A DNA stretch of 60,000 nucleotides from Antedon mediterranea (GCF_964355755.1 NC_092680.1:5435001-5495000); one strand, 5' to 3'; positions 24,101 through 35,806 are shown, counted from the stretch's first letter. A program made the numbers and translations. Notes: generated by a model not told the origin, from the letters alone.

Positions 24101-25850
24101 TCGATTAAACTGGTTACTATAGCACAATTGACATGCGCAAAACCCATTATTCGCCTCTGCGCATGTTTATTATGCTATAGTAACCATTTATGTCAAAACT
24201 GGTTACTATAGCCCAATTGACATGCGCAAAACCCATTATTCGTCTCTGCGCATGTTTATTATGCAATAGTAACCATTTATGTCAAAAAATAAAAGGGTCG
24301 AAAATCGGTCATTTTTCAAAAATTTCCCCGTACTATAGTACAGGGATTTTAAAAAAAATTGCAAATTTTCGATCCTTTTATTTTTCGATAAAACTGGTTA
24401 CTATGGCACAATTGACATGCGCATGTTTATTTTGCTATAGTAACCATTTATGTCAAAACTGGTTACTATAACACAATTGACATGCGCAGAACCCATTATT
24501 CGTCTCTGCGCATGTTTATTATGCAATAGTAACCATTTATGTCAAAAAATAAAAGGGTAAAAAATCGGCCATATTTCGAAAATTTCCCTGTACTATAGTA
24601 CAGGATTTGTTTCGAAAAAAATGGCCAATTTTCGATCTTTTTATTTTTCGATTAAACTGGTTACTATAGCACAATTGACATGCGCAAAACCCATTATTCG
24701 CGTCTGCGCATGTTTATTATGCTATAGTAACCATTTATGTCAAAACTGGTTACTATAGCACAATTGACATGCGCAGAACCCATTATTCGTCTCTGCGCAT
24801 GTTTATTTTGCAATATTAACCATTTATGTCAAAAAATAAAAGGGTAAAAAATCGGCCATTTTTCGAAAATTTCCCTGTACTATAGTACAGGGATTTTTTT
24901 TAAAAAATGGCCAATTTTCGACCTTTTTATTTTTCGATAAATCTGGTTATGATAGCATAATTGACATGCGCTGAACCCATTATTCGACTCGGTGTGAGTA
25001 TTGAATAAAATAATTATTGACAATTATTCGTAGGCCAGTACCAAATTATTTTATGTTTAAAACAACAACATTACACAGCTTGCTGTGCAATTAACACCAT
25101 TGTTGTGCACTTGAATGGGTTTCCTATGATAATAGGTGTTAATATGTCATTTGAGTGAGTGAGTCTTTCATGGCATTTGTAGTTGAGTTAGTCTTTGGTG
25201 ACAATAGTAACACACACTTGTAATTGAGTGGTATTTTGATTTTTAAATTTCATATTTCTAGTTAAAATTTTGAATATCTGAATATACCACAAGGTGTATC
25301 ATTCCCTAAATAGCCAAAAAAGTGATTTTTGAAAAATGTGTCAGTTGAGTCGTTCTTTCACAGGGCAGTATAGTACAGGGATTTTTTTCGAAAAATTTCG
25401 AAAATTCACACTTTTCAAAATTCAATTATTATGCAATAATATTGCTATATATGCGTATATATTGCATTATCATCATCTTATAGACGTATAGTAAGCAGTT
25501 TTGTCGAAAAATAAAAGGGTTGAAAAATGGCAATTTTTCGAAAATTTCCCTGTATTATAGAACAGGTTTTTTCGAAAAATTGCCAAAATTCGCACTTTTC
25601 AAAATTCAACTATTATACAATGATATTGCTATATATGCGTATATATTGCATTATCATCATCTTAAAGACACATAGTGTATAAGTAATTATGTCAAAAAAA
25701 GGAATGGTAAAAATTTGGGCAATTTAAAAAAAATCCCTGTACAGCAAAATGTTGACCTTTTTTTATTTTGATAACTGGTTACTAAAGCATAAATGACATG
25801 CACATGCACACATTATTGACTCTGCACTTGTTATTTGTTTGGCAAATCTA
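21198..25850. repeat. Satellite array of nested palindromes, composite unit about 285 bp
   Basis: ACTGGTTACTATAGCACAAT recurs about 25 times, with start-to-start spacing alternating between about 88 and about 196 bp. One composite unit is therefore two A palindromes plus one B palindrome. A pairs GGTTACTATAGCA with TGCTATAGTAACC and ACATGCGCAGA with TCTGCGCATGT. B centres on the perfect 16-mer CTGTACTATAGTACAG, flanked by TTTTCGAAAA and AAAAGGGTCGAAAATCGG with complementary partners. The core (about 21660-24960) is highly uniform. The edges (21198-21660, 25367-25850) are decayed, and 24990-25366 is ordinary DNA. Open frames reading through it are artefacts. Confidence 0.95.
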
Positions 25851-25897
25851 CTAATTTTTAACAATTTAGCTGCAATGCTACTGTGTGCTTAAGTAGT

Positions 25898-28800
25898 CTA
25901 TTCTTCTAATTGTTTTCTAAGTGAGGCAATACCCTTTTCTAGTTGACAAGCTTGTTCATTCCACTGTCTGTTGTAAGTCTGTGCTTCAATTACTTGCTTC
26001 TTCAGTCTGGTTAGCTGTGCAACATTTCTTTTCTGTAAGAAATGTAAAAAGTGTTGTTTATTGGTTGAAATGATTAGAGCTAAAGTAGTGTGCTTTCACC
26101 AAATGTGTATATCAATATTTTCATAAGGTAGGCCTATAATATTTTTGCTGCTTGTTTCTAGTTTTTAGATTTAGAGGATGCTTTCTCAAACAAGTCTCAA
26201 ATCAAGCTTAGATAGTGGTGTATATTGGCTGTCATAAAAACCTGGAACAGTAACATGATTTAAACCAAGAACCCTGGGTGCCATTATTTACAGTAAATGG
26301 ACAAATAACATTTGGAATATTACTATCATCCACCTATTCCTCCTACTACTCGACTACACAACTGGAACTGATAACATTGCATTTAAATTTACATACATGC
26401 CAGACTACTATGTCCTGGTTAAGTTTTTTCTTCCTTTCCTTTGAACTTTCAACCTGAAAAAAAAAGTATTATTTTTTAGAGCTTTGAAGTACTAAAGGAA
26501 CAAAAAAAAAGCAGCCTACAAACTAATGTGAATTGTAGAAAGGAAGAGGTTATGTTATTTTTGATAAATTTATTTAAATAAATATGGAAATTCAAAATAA
26601 AGATATATTACATCAAAATTATATTTACCTTTTTAGCCACCTGATCTATATTTGAATTGAGGTTAATCTTCTTTATTTCTAATTCTTGGATGTCATCTTG
26701 AATATTTTGCTCACATACACCTTCTAATAACAGTTGTGTACCTTCAGGATTAGATTCTAGAATCTGTCCTAAAGAAAACCAAACATTGTAAACTTTATTT
26801 TAACATTGCTTTTAAATCAGTGACATGACTTTTTAAAATACAGTGTATTGTTACATTTACAATAAAAAATAGGAAAAAAAACCCATTTCAATTAAATTTC
26901 ATTTTTGGTACCAAAGACAATGTCCCTAAACCTTTAGGTTGTCTATTGTGTAAAAAGTGTATTTCCGATTAATAGGGGCGTCTTCTGAATAGAGGTGTAT
27001 TCGATATATTGCGATTCTCAAATCTAACTTTTGGAAATAAAATAGTACTTGTTTTTTTTGTAATTGTAATATTTATTGCCATCCATATAAAAAATATAAA
27101 AAATGACAGATCAAACAATTTTAAGAGTAAAATAAAGTGAAAGATTAACTTACTCTCATCTAAGAGCTTTTTAATAATGTTCTTTTGTTCTTGTAATGCC
27201 TGGTGTGTTACGGACACTTTCTCAAGATCAGTACATTGCTGAATGTGTAACTCCATCTTGGATCTGTACTCCTTCCGCATCCTGTTTGCCAAAAGAAAAT
27301 GCAAACAGTTTTTTCATCTTTGTTATTAATATTATATTGCACTAAAGTAGGATTTAAATGCTACTAAATCATATACAGTTATATAATTGTATTTGTATGT
27401 AATTTTTTCTGCTTTTTATGTTTTATATCATTTGCGTTTCTTGTCAATAACTTTTACCTGAATATTGGGGTTTTTTTGTCTTGTGCGAGTTCATCTCAAT
27501 TGTTATCCTGTATATTGTTATTGAAATTGACAAAATAAACGAATGATGCCAACCAAAGACTTTGAATTTTAATGTAATCAAATTTCATTTCTTTCCTTCC
27601 TTAGACAATAACACGTTTCTGTAAGACTTACAGGTTGCCAACAAAAAGCTTACTAAAATTGTGCAGGTAGCTGACTAAAACATGTTATTCTGATTTTTGT
27701 TGTTACTATATTTTTTTTCTTTCCCATAAAAGTGGTATTTAGCTGTTATTTAGAAACAAATGAATATTACTTTTCATTTAGAATGTCTTCTTCTTCACAA
27801 ACTTTCTTTTCTTGATGTAATTGAACATTCAGTGTAGAAACTTTAACAATTTCTAAACAAAAAATACAAGCATATATTATATATATATAAAAAAAAATAA
27901 CATATATTTAATATTTGTATGTTAATTTATACATTCTATTAACACTTCATTTTTTTTTTTGGCAATTTTTTTTTCCTCCTCTCAACCCCCCCCCCCCGCC
28001 CCCTCTGCCTCTCTTGTATGGTTTAAAATACTGTCTCAAACTGTAACCTAGTTATATTTGTTTATTGAGATGTTTCTGTTGTTGTTTATGTTCAATCCTG
28101 TAATCTTATGTTTATGAATAAAGGATGAATAATAATTAAAAAATCTTTAAAAAATGCAATTTATATATTCATATTAAAACTATAGGGTATTTACTGAATT
28201 TTCAAAGTTTAATACTCCCAACTAGTCTGGGCTCCAGATGGAGTTTTGTCTTAATATTAGTAAAAATATAAATATTTTTGCACATATGACGTTTCATACG
28301 TGTATTAATTGAGTTTGGGTGTATTTTCAGACAAAAATCAAAACGACGACGTGTGGAATGACATAAAAAAGACAATAAATACAGACTTGGAGCAAGTCTA
28401 ACTCCCAACCTGTGAGAAATCAATTTCAATATAGTTTAGGTTCATAAAAAGAAAATATTTTGGTGTACATGCTTGCCCCAGTGACCTGTAAAACAAAAAT
28501 AGCATCCAGTAAAGAAACAAACCTGTTTCTAACTGTGTGCAAGTAGTAGATAAATTACTACATTTATCTTCAAGTTGAAGAATTTTTCTGATGCACAACT
28601 CATTTTCATCAATTAATTTTGAGACCTTTTCTGACTCTAAAATAATATAAACAAAAATAATATGAGTAAATTGTTATATTATGGTGCATATAAGGAGGTT
28701 ATCATGTATTGTACATAGTAATAGTATTATCAACACATAGTTGTGGTTTCAGTTGAAATATACACTAAAAACATTAAAAATTACAATTATATTGCTTACA

Positions 28801-29589
28801 ATTTTAAAATTGAGAAAATACATATATTAAATATATTATGTTATACAAAGTTGTTATTTACATATATTAAAAACAGTAAATGTCAAAAAAATTAAATTAA
28901 CAAAATGAACAATTCAATATCATTATTGAAAATGTAATGAATTTAAATCTAAATGTTTGAAACGAATCCAGAATCACAAAATCTTCCATGGTAGTTTCTT
29001 TTGAACCAGTTGTTTTAATCCTTGCTGCTAAACTCCCTGATGCCATCTTACTAGAGTATGTGTCCTGTCCAAATCCACTTCATTTTTTATTTCTTAATAC
29101 GATTGGTTTTTCCTTAGCTTAATATTTACAGTAATGCATAAGTTATCTTTTATTGTGGTGGTATGTTTCTGATTTACATTAATGCTATGCTGGTTACAAA
29201 CTCAATTCATAAGTTTGGCACTTACCTCTTGCAAGCTCATCCTAAATATAAATAAAAATATTTATGATCAAATTAAAGACATGAATATAGACAACACATA
29301 AAAATGTACATATTAACTTTAAGTTAGTTGTTCGAACAACTAAACTACCTTGTCAATCGAGTTAGAATTAAAAAACAGACCATTTTTAATATTGAGTCTA
29401 TTGCTTGACAATCCTAGAAATTCTATAAATGTTTTTTGTGATTTTTGGTAGGGTAATGCATCTTAATTAAATCTGTACCTGTACAATTTTAAGTTTTTTC
29501 TGATGATTTGCTATTTCATTTGCCTGTGTTATCTGGGCATCAGAGACACTTTTAATAACTTCAGGTAGACTACTCTCCTCAAAATCCAT
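25898..29589 (-). CDS. CCDC122: Coiled-coil protein resembling CCDC122, complete gene
   Basis: Eight minus-strand exons: 29479-29589 (ATG at 29589), 29226-29241 (a 16-bp micro-exon), 28523-28636, 27771-27852, 27154-27281, 26629-26768, 26397-26453 and 25898-26032 (stop TAG). They total 783 bp, 260 residues, with AG/GT borders and matching phases throughout. The product is almost wholly alpha-helical, charged coiled coil without signal peptide or membrane helix. The N-terminal SLPEVIKSVSDAQ and the C-terminal NRQWNEQACQLEK / LRKQLEE segments, plus a mid NPEG turn, fit my recollection of vertebrate CCDC122 (about 273 residues). No alignment was run. Molecular role unknown. Other coiled-coil families remain possible. 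Confidence 0.7.
29226..29241 (-). CDS. 16-bp micro-exon of the CCDC122-like gene
   Basis: GATGAGCTTGCAAGAG in minus sense, between a TTATATTTAG acceptor and a GTAAGTGCC donor. It adds five residues (DELAR) plus one base, and only with it do exon 1 (phase 0 end) and exon 3 (phase 1 start) join in frame. Confidence 0.75.
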
Positions 29590-29599
29590 CCTACATAGG

Positions 29600-29930
29600 C
29601 AAGGCCTACATTAAAATTGTGAATGTCTGAAATGCAACAATTTGTATATATATTATTTATTTTTATAAAATGAAGTTAGTGTCTAAAAAAAAACAGAACA
29701 TGGGTGAATCCAGAGCAGAGGGTAGGCTAGTGGTAGTGCTCCCCTTTTTGACAGCTAAAATGAAATAGGATCGGACTACTACTATTTAGCCTAGCTGACT
29801 TAGCCTACTAGCAATCTAGGCCTAATGTAAGGTGGAGCAGTCCAGGCTTGCTCCTCCTTTCCCCTACTAGCTAGGCCTAGTAGGCCTAGCTAGCCTAGCC
29901 TAGCTAGGCCTAGTCCTCTCTCTATAGCAT
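29600..29930. repeat. AGGCCTAG/CTAGCC-rich low-complexity block
   Basis: A run made largely of TAGGCCTAG, CTAGCTAGG and related palindromic 6-8-mers, densest at 29815-29915. It lies in the probable 5' region of the CCDC122-like gene. Confidence 0.75.
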
Positions 29931-30084
29931 TGCTTGGTGGGCCTATCTAGGGCCTCTCTCTACTCTAGCATCTCTCTCTCTGTCTGGGCCTACGCCTAGG
30001 GCCTAGCCCTGATTGTGGTACTCATTTACTGCAAAATAAATTACAGCTAGGCTAGGGCTTACGCAACCTACAGTACATAGGCCT

Positions 30085-30205
30085 ACAGTTCACTCCGCCA
30101 CCGCCACCGTCGCCGACCGACGAATGATACACTAGGCTCTTCTCTGTCGCTCGCGTGCGACTCGAGCTCTCCGCGCCGATCTAGCTGGCTAGCTAGTAGC
30201 TGGCT
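30085..30205 (-). promoter_or_regulatory. CpG-rich block, probable promoter of the CCDC122-like gene
   Basis: About 120 bp with many CpG (CCGCCACCGTCGCCGACCGAC, GTCGCTCGCGTGCGACTCG) in otherwise AT-rich DNA, 500-600 bp upstream of the CCDC122-like ATG and about 900 bp upstream of the divergent SLC10-like ATG. It could serve either gene or both. No TATA box was seen. Confidence 0.45.
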
Positions 30206-31054
30206 GCTCCTGTGTGTCATGTGATTAAAAGTATAAATATTGACCAATTAGGCCTACTGCATCTCTCATGTAAATTACTTCAAACTTTTAACCAATCATA
30301 GTCAGGACAAAGTTATTATACAAATACTTTTTAGGCAATAGACAACAGAATCTGTCAGGCGCTATTTTATCTAAATCTAAGGAATTAAACAATACAATTA
30401 ACAGAAAATAAAAATATTTATTAGTTTGTTTAGTTATTGTTTAGTCTTTTATGACCCACTTATATGGAATAAATTCAGTACTTTGAACACAGTAATATAC
30501 TTTATAAAGGGTTGCATAATTATTAAGGCCCTTTTATGACAGTTTGTCATTGCATACTATGATTATCATATAATCTAATTTCATCAGCGTTGGTGGTGCA
30601 AGTTAATATTTTAGGTTATGATGTTCTTAATTCTATGATTGATTTGTTTTCTTTGTTTTGTATGTTTTGTTAATGGATGTACTATCCGAAAGAAAAATAA
30701 CAGAATTAATTATTGTCTTTGGAAAAAATAACTTGAATACGTGGTGAGTTATTAAAACTATTGTTTTATCATTCATTCTGTAATTAATATTATTTTGTTC
30801 TCATAAAATTTATACATTTCTATTCTATTTGAGAAGATTTCATTTTACAAAAATTACAAAAGGTTTTAGTTTTAAATAGATGGCCAGCAAGATACTAAAT
30901 GTAGCCAATGAGCGCCCGAGGCTGGAAGGCAATTACCTTACCGTATTAGCCTACACAATAGTCCGAAACGAAACGACCTAACATTGCCGAATCCCGTAGT
31001 CGCTTGGTCTGGTCAACAGTATTTTAGCACATCTCTACCGTGTTAAAGACAACT
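30206..31054. other. Intergenic / upstream of the SLC10-like gene
   Basis: AT-rich. A CCAAT box lies at about 30903, roughly 150 bp before the SLC10-like ATG. No TATA box or other gene was recognised. Confidence 0.4.
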
Positions 31055-33543
31055 ATGGATACATTATCTGTAACATACCTATTCAAAAATGATATCAATC
31101 CCACTGCATGGACCACAGCTGATCCTGGAGACGAAGGACCTTCTGCCAGGGTAGAAGCCATGAAACTGGCCAACCGAGTTGTATTGACTGCTCTACTAGC
31201 TTTTATCATGCTAGCTATGGGGTGTGTTGTTACCGTTAACGACTTTAAAATTGCGTTAAAAAGACCTGTTGGACTGGCTATTGGATTCGTATGCCAGTTT
31301 GGGATAATGCCACTTGTAGCATTTACATTGGCACACATTTTCAATGTTGATGCACCATATGCTATAGGAATGCTGGTCGTTGGCTGTTCACCTGGTGGAG
31401 TGACGTCACAATTATTTACTTTTTGGAGTAATGGTGATGTTTGCTTAAGGCAAGTTACTTTATATTTATTAAGTTTAATGAATTTGTCACACCATGTCAA
31501 GTTAATGAGATTGCGGTCAAAGTAAGGTAATGTGAATACTTTGTGTTACCCATGCATACAAAATAGATTCTTCTATCTGCACACACAAAGAAAGACAACA
31601 TACGGTGATAGGGCCTACAAAATAGAGGTACTCTATAACAAAGCTCTTGATTTTATTTTATTTTTTTTTTATTTCAACTATCTTTAAAGAGGGTAACCGT
31701 TCCAGTTTAGCCCAGTATGTTAACTGATATTCAGAGCCCCTCTTTAATACAGTAAAATTAAAATACATCGCAACAATGACAATAACAAGCAACATCTTCT
31801 TCTTTAATTTCAATATGTGCCAAAGTGTGGAAAGAAAAATTATCCCACCATTCTTGGCCAACCTTTGTATGCTATTTACTAGGAAAGTACCTACAGTAAA
31901 TAAGTCATTTACGAAGAATACGAATATTATATATTTAATAAGAACATAAATGTATTACTACGTCTGTATGGTATTTACTAGATGTAAATTATTAGTTAAA
32001 AAATATCAACATGTATTATTAATAACTTACAGTATGTACGTAGAACCCCTGTTCAGACGACACCCGATTAACTTTCCCGCGAAACGAGGGGAAATCCCCT
32101 ATAGTATTACTTTCTTTAATTTAGTATCCTATTTTCAATACAGTATTTGCATGACGACTTTCTCGACACTTGCTGCAATAGGAATGATGCCGCTATGCCT
32201 GTGGATTTATAGTGGGAGTTGGACAGATGAAACTGCCGTAATCCCCTACAAGAGTATTGTCACAGCACTGGCTCTTATTCTAATTCCTGTATTCATTGGA
32301 ATGCTAATACGGCATTACAAACAAGAGTGGACACGAGTTATTACACTGGTTAGTCAGACATTAAGATTTGTTTTTTTCTTGAAAAAGAAAAAAATATTTT
32401 AAAACATTTATTTCTAGAACAATTACCAGTCGTAAAAAAGTAAACCGATAACCCCTTGTCTTGACGGTAGTGGGGTTTTGAATAAACTGTGTATTGTGTC
32501 GAAATCATAGTAAAAGGGAATAAGCTGAATAAAACTATAAATTTTATTAAAAGTTTGATTTTATTCACCTTAATTGTTCATGTTTTTGGGGACAAGCCGA
32601 TACATATTCAAATGCAACTTTAAGGTTAACGTTTAAAAAATAGAATTCGAAACGCATTTAAAAAAGTCAAGAATGTAACCCTTCAAGATACCATAGATAT
32701 CCAGAGGCCCTCTTCAAAACAAAATTACAATTTCAAACTTCTACCACAACCATCTTTCCTTGGGTCGTTTTCTTAAGCGTGGTTCCCACTAGTGACGCAA
32801 CACAAAGACGTAACGCAACGCAAGTGAATTGACCAATCACAAACAATGTCTTATTCGCTTGTGATTGCTAACTGCCTATAACTTCGCTTGTCATTGGTTA
32901 AAACGCTTGCGTTGCGTTTACGTCCTTGCGTTACGTTCTAGTGGGAACCAAGCTTTATTGTTCCCTTATACCGAGCTAAAACTTTTAGTATTCAACCCTG
33001 AACTGTGTTTTTAAATATTCTTATTTTATAATTCTATGGTGTTTTTAATAGATTAAATAATATGTTCTTTACCTTTTTCAGGTCGGTAGTATCACGGGAA
33101 TGCTTGCAATTGCTGTTAACATTATTCTGAATGGATTAATCAATCCTGATATGTTCCTAGCACCTTGGTACATTTATTTTTCAACAATTATTACACCACC
33201 GATTGCGTTTTTGTTGGGTTACATCATCGCTTACGTATTACGACAGTCAAGGAAGAAATGCCGAACCATCGCCATAGAAACAGGCAGTCAAAATATAGCT
33301 TTGGCCATTACCATTATTGCTATATCGTATGCAGACAACGAGGACTTCTTTCAAATACTGATTTATCCATCTCTATTTGGACCGTTTTTACTCATTGATT
33401 CAGCAATATGTGTACTGGTTTTCAAAATGATTGAGAAAAGAATGAAACCAGAAAATGACAACGAAGAGTCCCAGCAACCACCAATAGATGATGCTAATGA
33501 TAGAAAGGATGTTAGTTTTAAACAGCTCAATCAAGAACCGTGA
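31055..33543 (+). CDS. SLC10-family sodium-dependent organic anion/bile-acid-type symporter
   Basis: Three exons: 31055-31449, 32144-32348 and 33082-33543, giving 353 residues, close to SLC10A2 (about 348). The protein is polytopic, plasma-membrane type, and couples sodium entry to uptake of sulphated or steroid-like anions in the family. Diagnostic segments are GCSPGGVTSQLFTFW (residues about 110-125), MTTFSTLAAIGMMPLCLWIY after the first junction, and ETGSQN (E266, Q270), which supplies conserved sodium-site residues. The C-terminal tail is Asp/Asn/Gln-rich. Intron 1 begins with GC instead of GT; the paralogue at 34796 has GT at the same place. Intron 2 is phase 0 with a weak GTTAGT donor shared by both copies. 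The start ATG at 31055 is the first in frame. Which SLC10 subtype or substrate is unknown. Confidence 0.88.
31680..31770 (+). repeat. Dispersed repeat fragment in SLC10 intron 1
   Basis: GAGGGTAACCGTTCCAG, then GATATTCAGAGCCCCTCTTTA and ACAGTAAAATTAAAATAC. The same ordered blocks recur at 32690-32735 in intron 2 of the same gene. The CTTTAAAGAGGG / CCCCTCTTTAA pair also makes it a weak foldback. Confidence 0.55.
32690..32745 (+). repeat. Dispersed repeat fragment in SLC10 intron 2
   Basis: Second copy of the 31680-31770 motif: ATGTAACCCTTCAAGATACC, GATATCCAGAGGCCCTCTTC and AAACAAAATTAC in the same order. Confidence 0.5.
32774..32955. mobile_element. MITE, about 182 bp, best copy of the CCAATCACAA family
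   Basis: Terminal inverted repeats AAGCGTGGTTCCCACTAG (32774) and CTAGTGGGAACCAAGCTT (32938-32955) differ at one position. Inside, CGCAACGCAAGTGAATTGAC and CCAATCACAA mirror GCTTGTCATTGGTTAAAACG and GCGTTGCGTTTACG. Non-coding, in intron 2 of the SLC10-like gene. Related remnants lie at 11229, 35396 and 35807. Confidence 0.85.
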
Positions 33544-33720
33544 AAACAAAACTAATAATTTTATTTTTGGTTAGTTTATATATCTTTCAAAGCTGTTCAA
33601 AGAAAATTAAAAATATTAATAATAAATAATAATATAATGCCGACTGGGTAAGGATAACAACTAAAAAAACGTCAGTCATATACAAAAGAAATGTAATTAA
33701 GATTTAATAAATACAAATTT

Positions 33721-34090
33721 GCTGATGTTTGCATGTGATGAGCGACTGGATAGAAAGATGCTCTGGCTTCTCTAATGCACCAACATTTGACGAAGACAGC
33801 CCCTAATATATCATATTATTGTAATAATCCATTGCACTTTTGCTGATGTTTGCATGTGAGCGACTGGATTGAAAGATGCTTTAGCTTCTTTAATGCACCA
33901 ACATTTGACGAAGACAGCCCCTAATATATCATATTATTATAATAATCCATTGCACTTTTGCTGATGTTTGCATGTGAGCGACTGGATTGAAAGATGCTCT
34001 AGCTTCTTTAATGCACACACACCATATAATGTATTATTACCACCAACATTTGACGAAGACAGCCTCGAATATAATATTATATTATTGTAA
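33721..34090 (+). repeat. 120-bp tandem triplication downstream of the SLC10-like gene
   Basis: Units start GCTGATGTTTGCATGTGA at 33721, 33842 and 33960. Each includes GCGACTGGAT, AGATGCTCTGGCTTCTCTAA or close, and TTTGACGAAGACAGCC. The third has a small insertion. High similarity implies a recent duplication. Beginning about 180 bp after the stop, it may lie in the 3' UTR; an AATAAA at about 33705 precedes it. Confidence 0.9.
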
Positions 34091-34795
34091 TAATTCGCTG
34101 AAGTTTGTAATAAGTAAAACTATATAATAATCAAGCTGTTTTATGTTTGTATTGAAGATGCAATTTAGTTCTATATAATGGCCAGAATTATGTAATTCTA
34201 AAAATAAAATATTGTTTTAATAATATTTGAATAAGATCACAAAGTGATTTAATTAAAATTATCAAGGTTTATAAATAATTAAGTGTGGGTTTTGCTTTTT
34301 GTTTCACTGTGTTGATCAAGTGAGATGCGGTTATGTGTGACACTTAAGTAATCGTGCTTAAACATGCTATTGACCACACCTGTTAAAGACTATTGATGAT
34401 GATGTTATCATTCGCAAGATTCATATAGCATCTGTGGACGATGAGACAGTAAATACTTTATATTAGTTTGGTTTTCGTAAAGTGGACCTTTTGAAGTGTA
34501 ATCATTCATGCATCCGGTACTCGGTCACCTATCATATCATTAAATATAGGCATCCATTGGCAAGACAGCATAATATTTATTTATTATTTAAATTTTGTCA
34601 TTACTGGTAGATAATTAGAGTTTATTATTACAATAATGCAAACTGCATCCTTAAAATAGCTGACCTTATAGATAAAAATTGATATCTTGCCAACTCAGTA
34701 CAATATTTAATGATAGGATATACGCGAGAGAGCACGCAGTGAACATCTTCCGCTGTATAAACGAGTAGGCCTACTTATATAAAAAGTAAAAAAAA
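34091..34795. other. Spacer between the two SLC10 copies
   Basis: AT-rich, no gene or repeat recognised. It presumably holds the promoter of the ancestral second copy. Confidence 0.4.
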
Positions 34796-35395
34796 ATGGA
34801 AGAACTTTACAAAAACCAAAGTAATGTAGAAGTATCAATGAACACCTCAGACGTTTCATCGTCCACAGAAGCTATGAAACAAGCGAATAAAATAATGATG
34901 ACTTCATTGATGGTCTTGATAATGCTCGCGATGGGATGAAGATTTCAAGAAGGAATTAAGGCGACCCACTGGAGTGGCTATTGGGTTTGCTTCTCAATTT
35001 GGAATTCTACCGCTAGTAGCCTTTACGCTAGCATATATTCTAAGATTGGATCCTCCATATATGCTATAGGGATGTTGATTATTGCTTGTTGCCCTGGTGG
35101 AACTACCTCTCAGCTATTCACATACTGGAGTGATGGTGACATTTGCCTAAGGTAAGGTTACTTCTTTATTCCTAAACACTAATTAATAGCCAGCCAGGAT
35201 TTTTCCTGTTCTTTTTTCAAAATATTGGAAAAAATCTACATTTACGAAGCTAATTAGTATTTAACAGTAATTGAATTATTCTATGGAATCACGGATATTG
35301 TTCGAAAGTGTGAGGTCTGCTATAGAATAGAGATAAAACTAAAGTTTAGATTGGTTAGCAAACATAACCGACTACTACTATTGACCTATGTAGGT

Positions 35396-35508
35396 CACTA
35401 GGACTTCTGCGCAACGCAAGTAATTTGACCAATCACACGCGATAGATTATTCAATTACTATTACCCTGTGCTTACATCTTTGCATTTCGTCCTAGTGTGT
35501 ACCAAGCT
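35396..35508. mobile_element. Remnant of the CCAATCACAA MITE family
   Basis: CACTAGGACTTCTGCGCAAC, then GCAAGTAATTTGACCAATCA, then GTCCTAGTGTGTACCAAGCT. Same block order as 32774-32955 but shorter. It lies in intron 1 of the SLC10 pseudogene, ending about 30 bp before exon 2. Confidence 0.65.
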
Positions 35509-35806
35509 CAATAACTATAATAACACTTTAATATTTCAGTATTTGCATGACGACATTCTCAACTATCGCAGCAACAGGCATGATGCCACTTTGTCTATGG
35601 GTCTACGGTAGAAGATGGACAGATGAGAACACTGTTATCCCTTACAAGAGCATAGTAACCTCCCTGGCGATTATCCTGGTTCCTGTGGTCATTGGAATGC
35701 TTATAAGACGCTACAAACCAAAATGGACACGCGTTATTACAATTGTTAGTAGAACATTCAAATTATCATTTTATTTATGTAAATTTTAACTCTTACTAAT
35801 TACAGG

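Noticed and set aside
21747-24471. A series of open frames reading (M)SKLVTIAQLTCAEPIIR and similar through the satellite
   Set aside because: They repeat with the satellite unit, cover palindromes, change frame between units and have no splice or start context. They are by-products of the repeat.
21660-24960. CRISPR-like array (regular repeats)
   Set aside because: Units are about 285 bp without unique spacers, in eukaryotic DNA; it is a satellite.
31024-31500. 158-codon frame opposite SLC10 exon 1
   Set aside because: Shadow of a real coding exon; the plus-strand frame carries the family motifs and splice sites.
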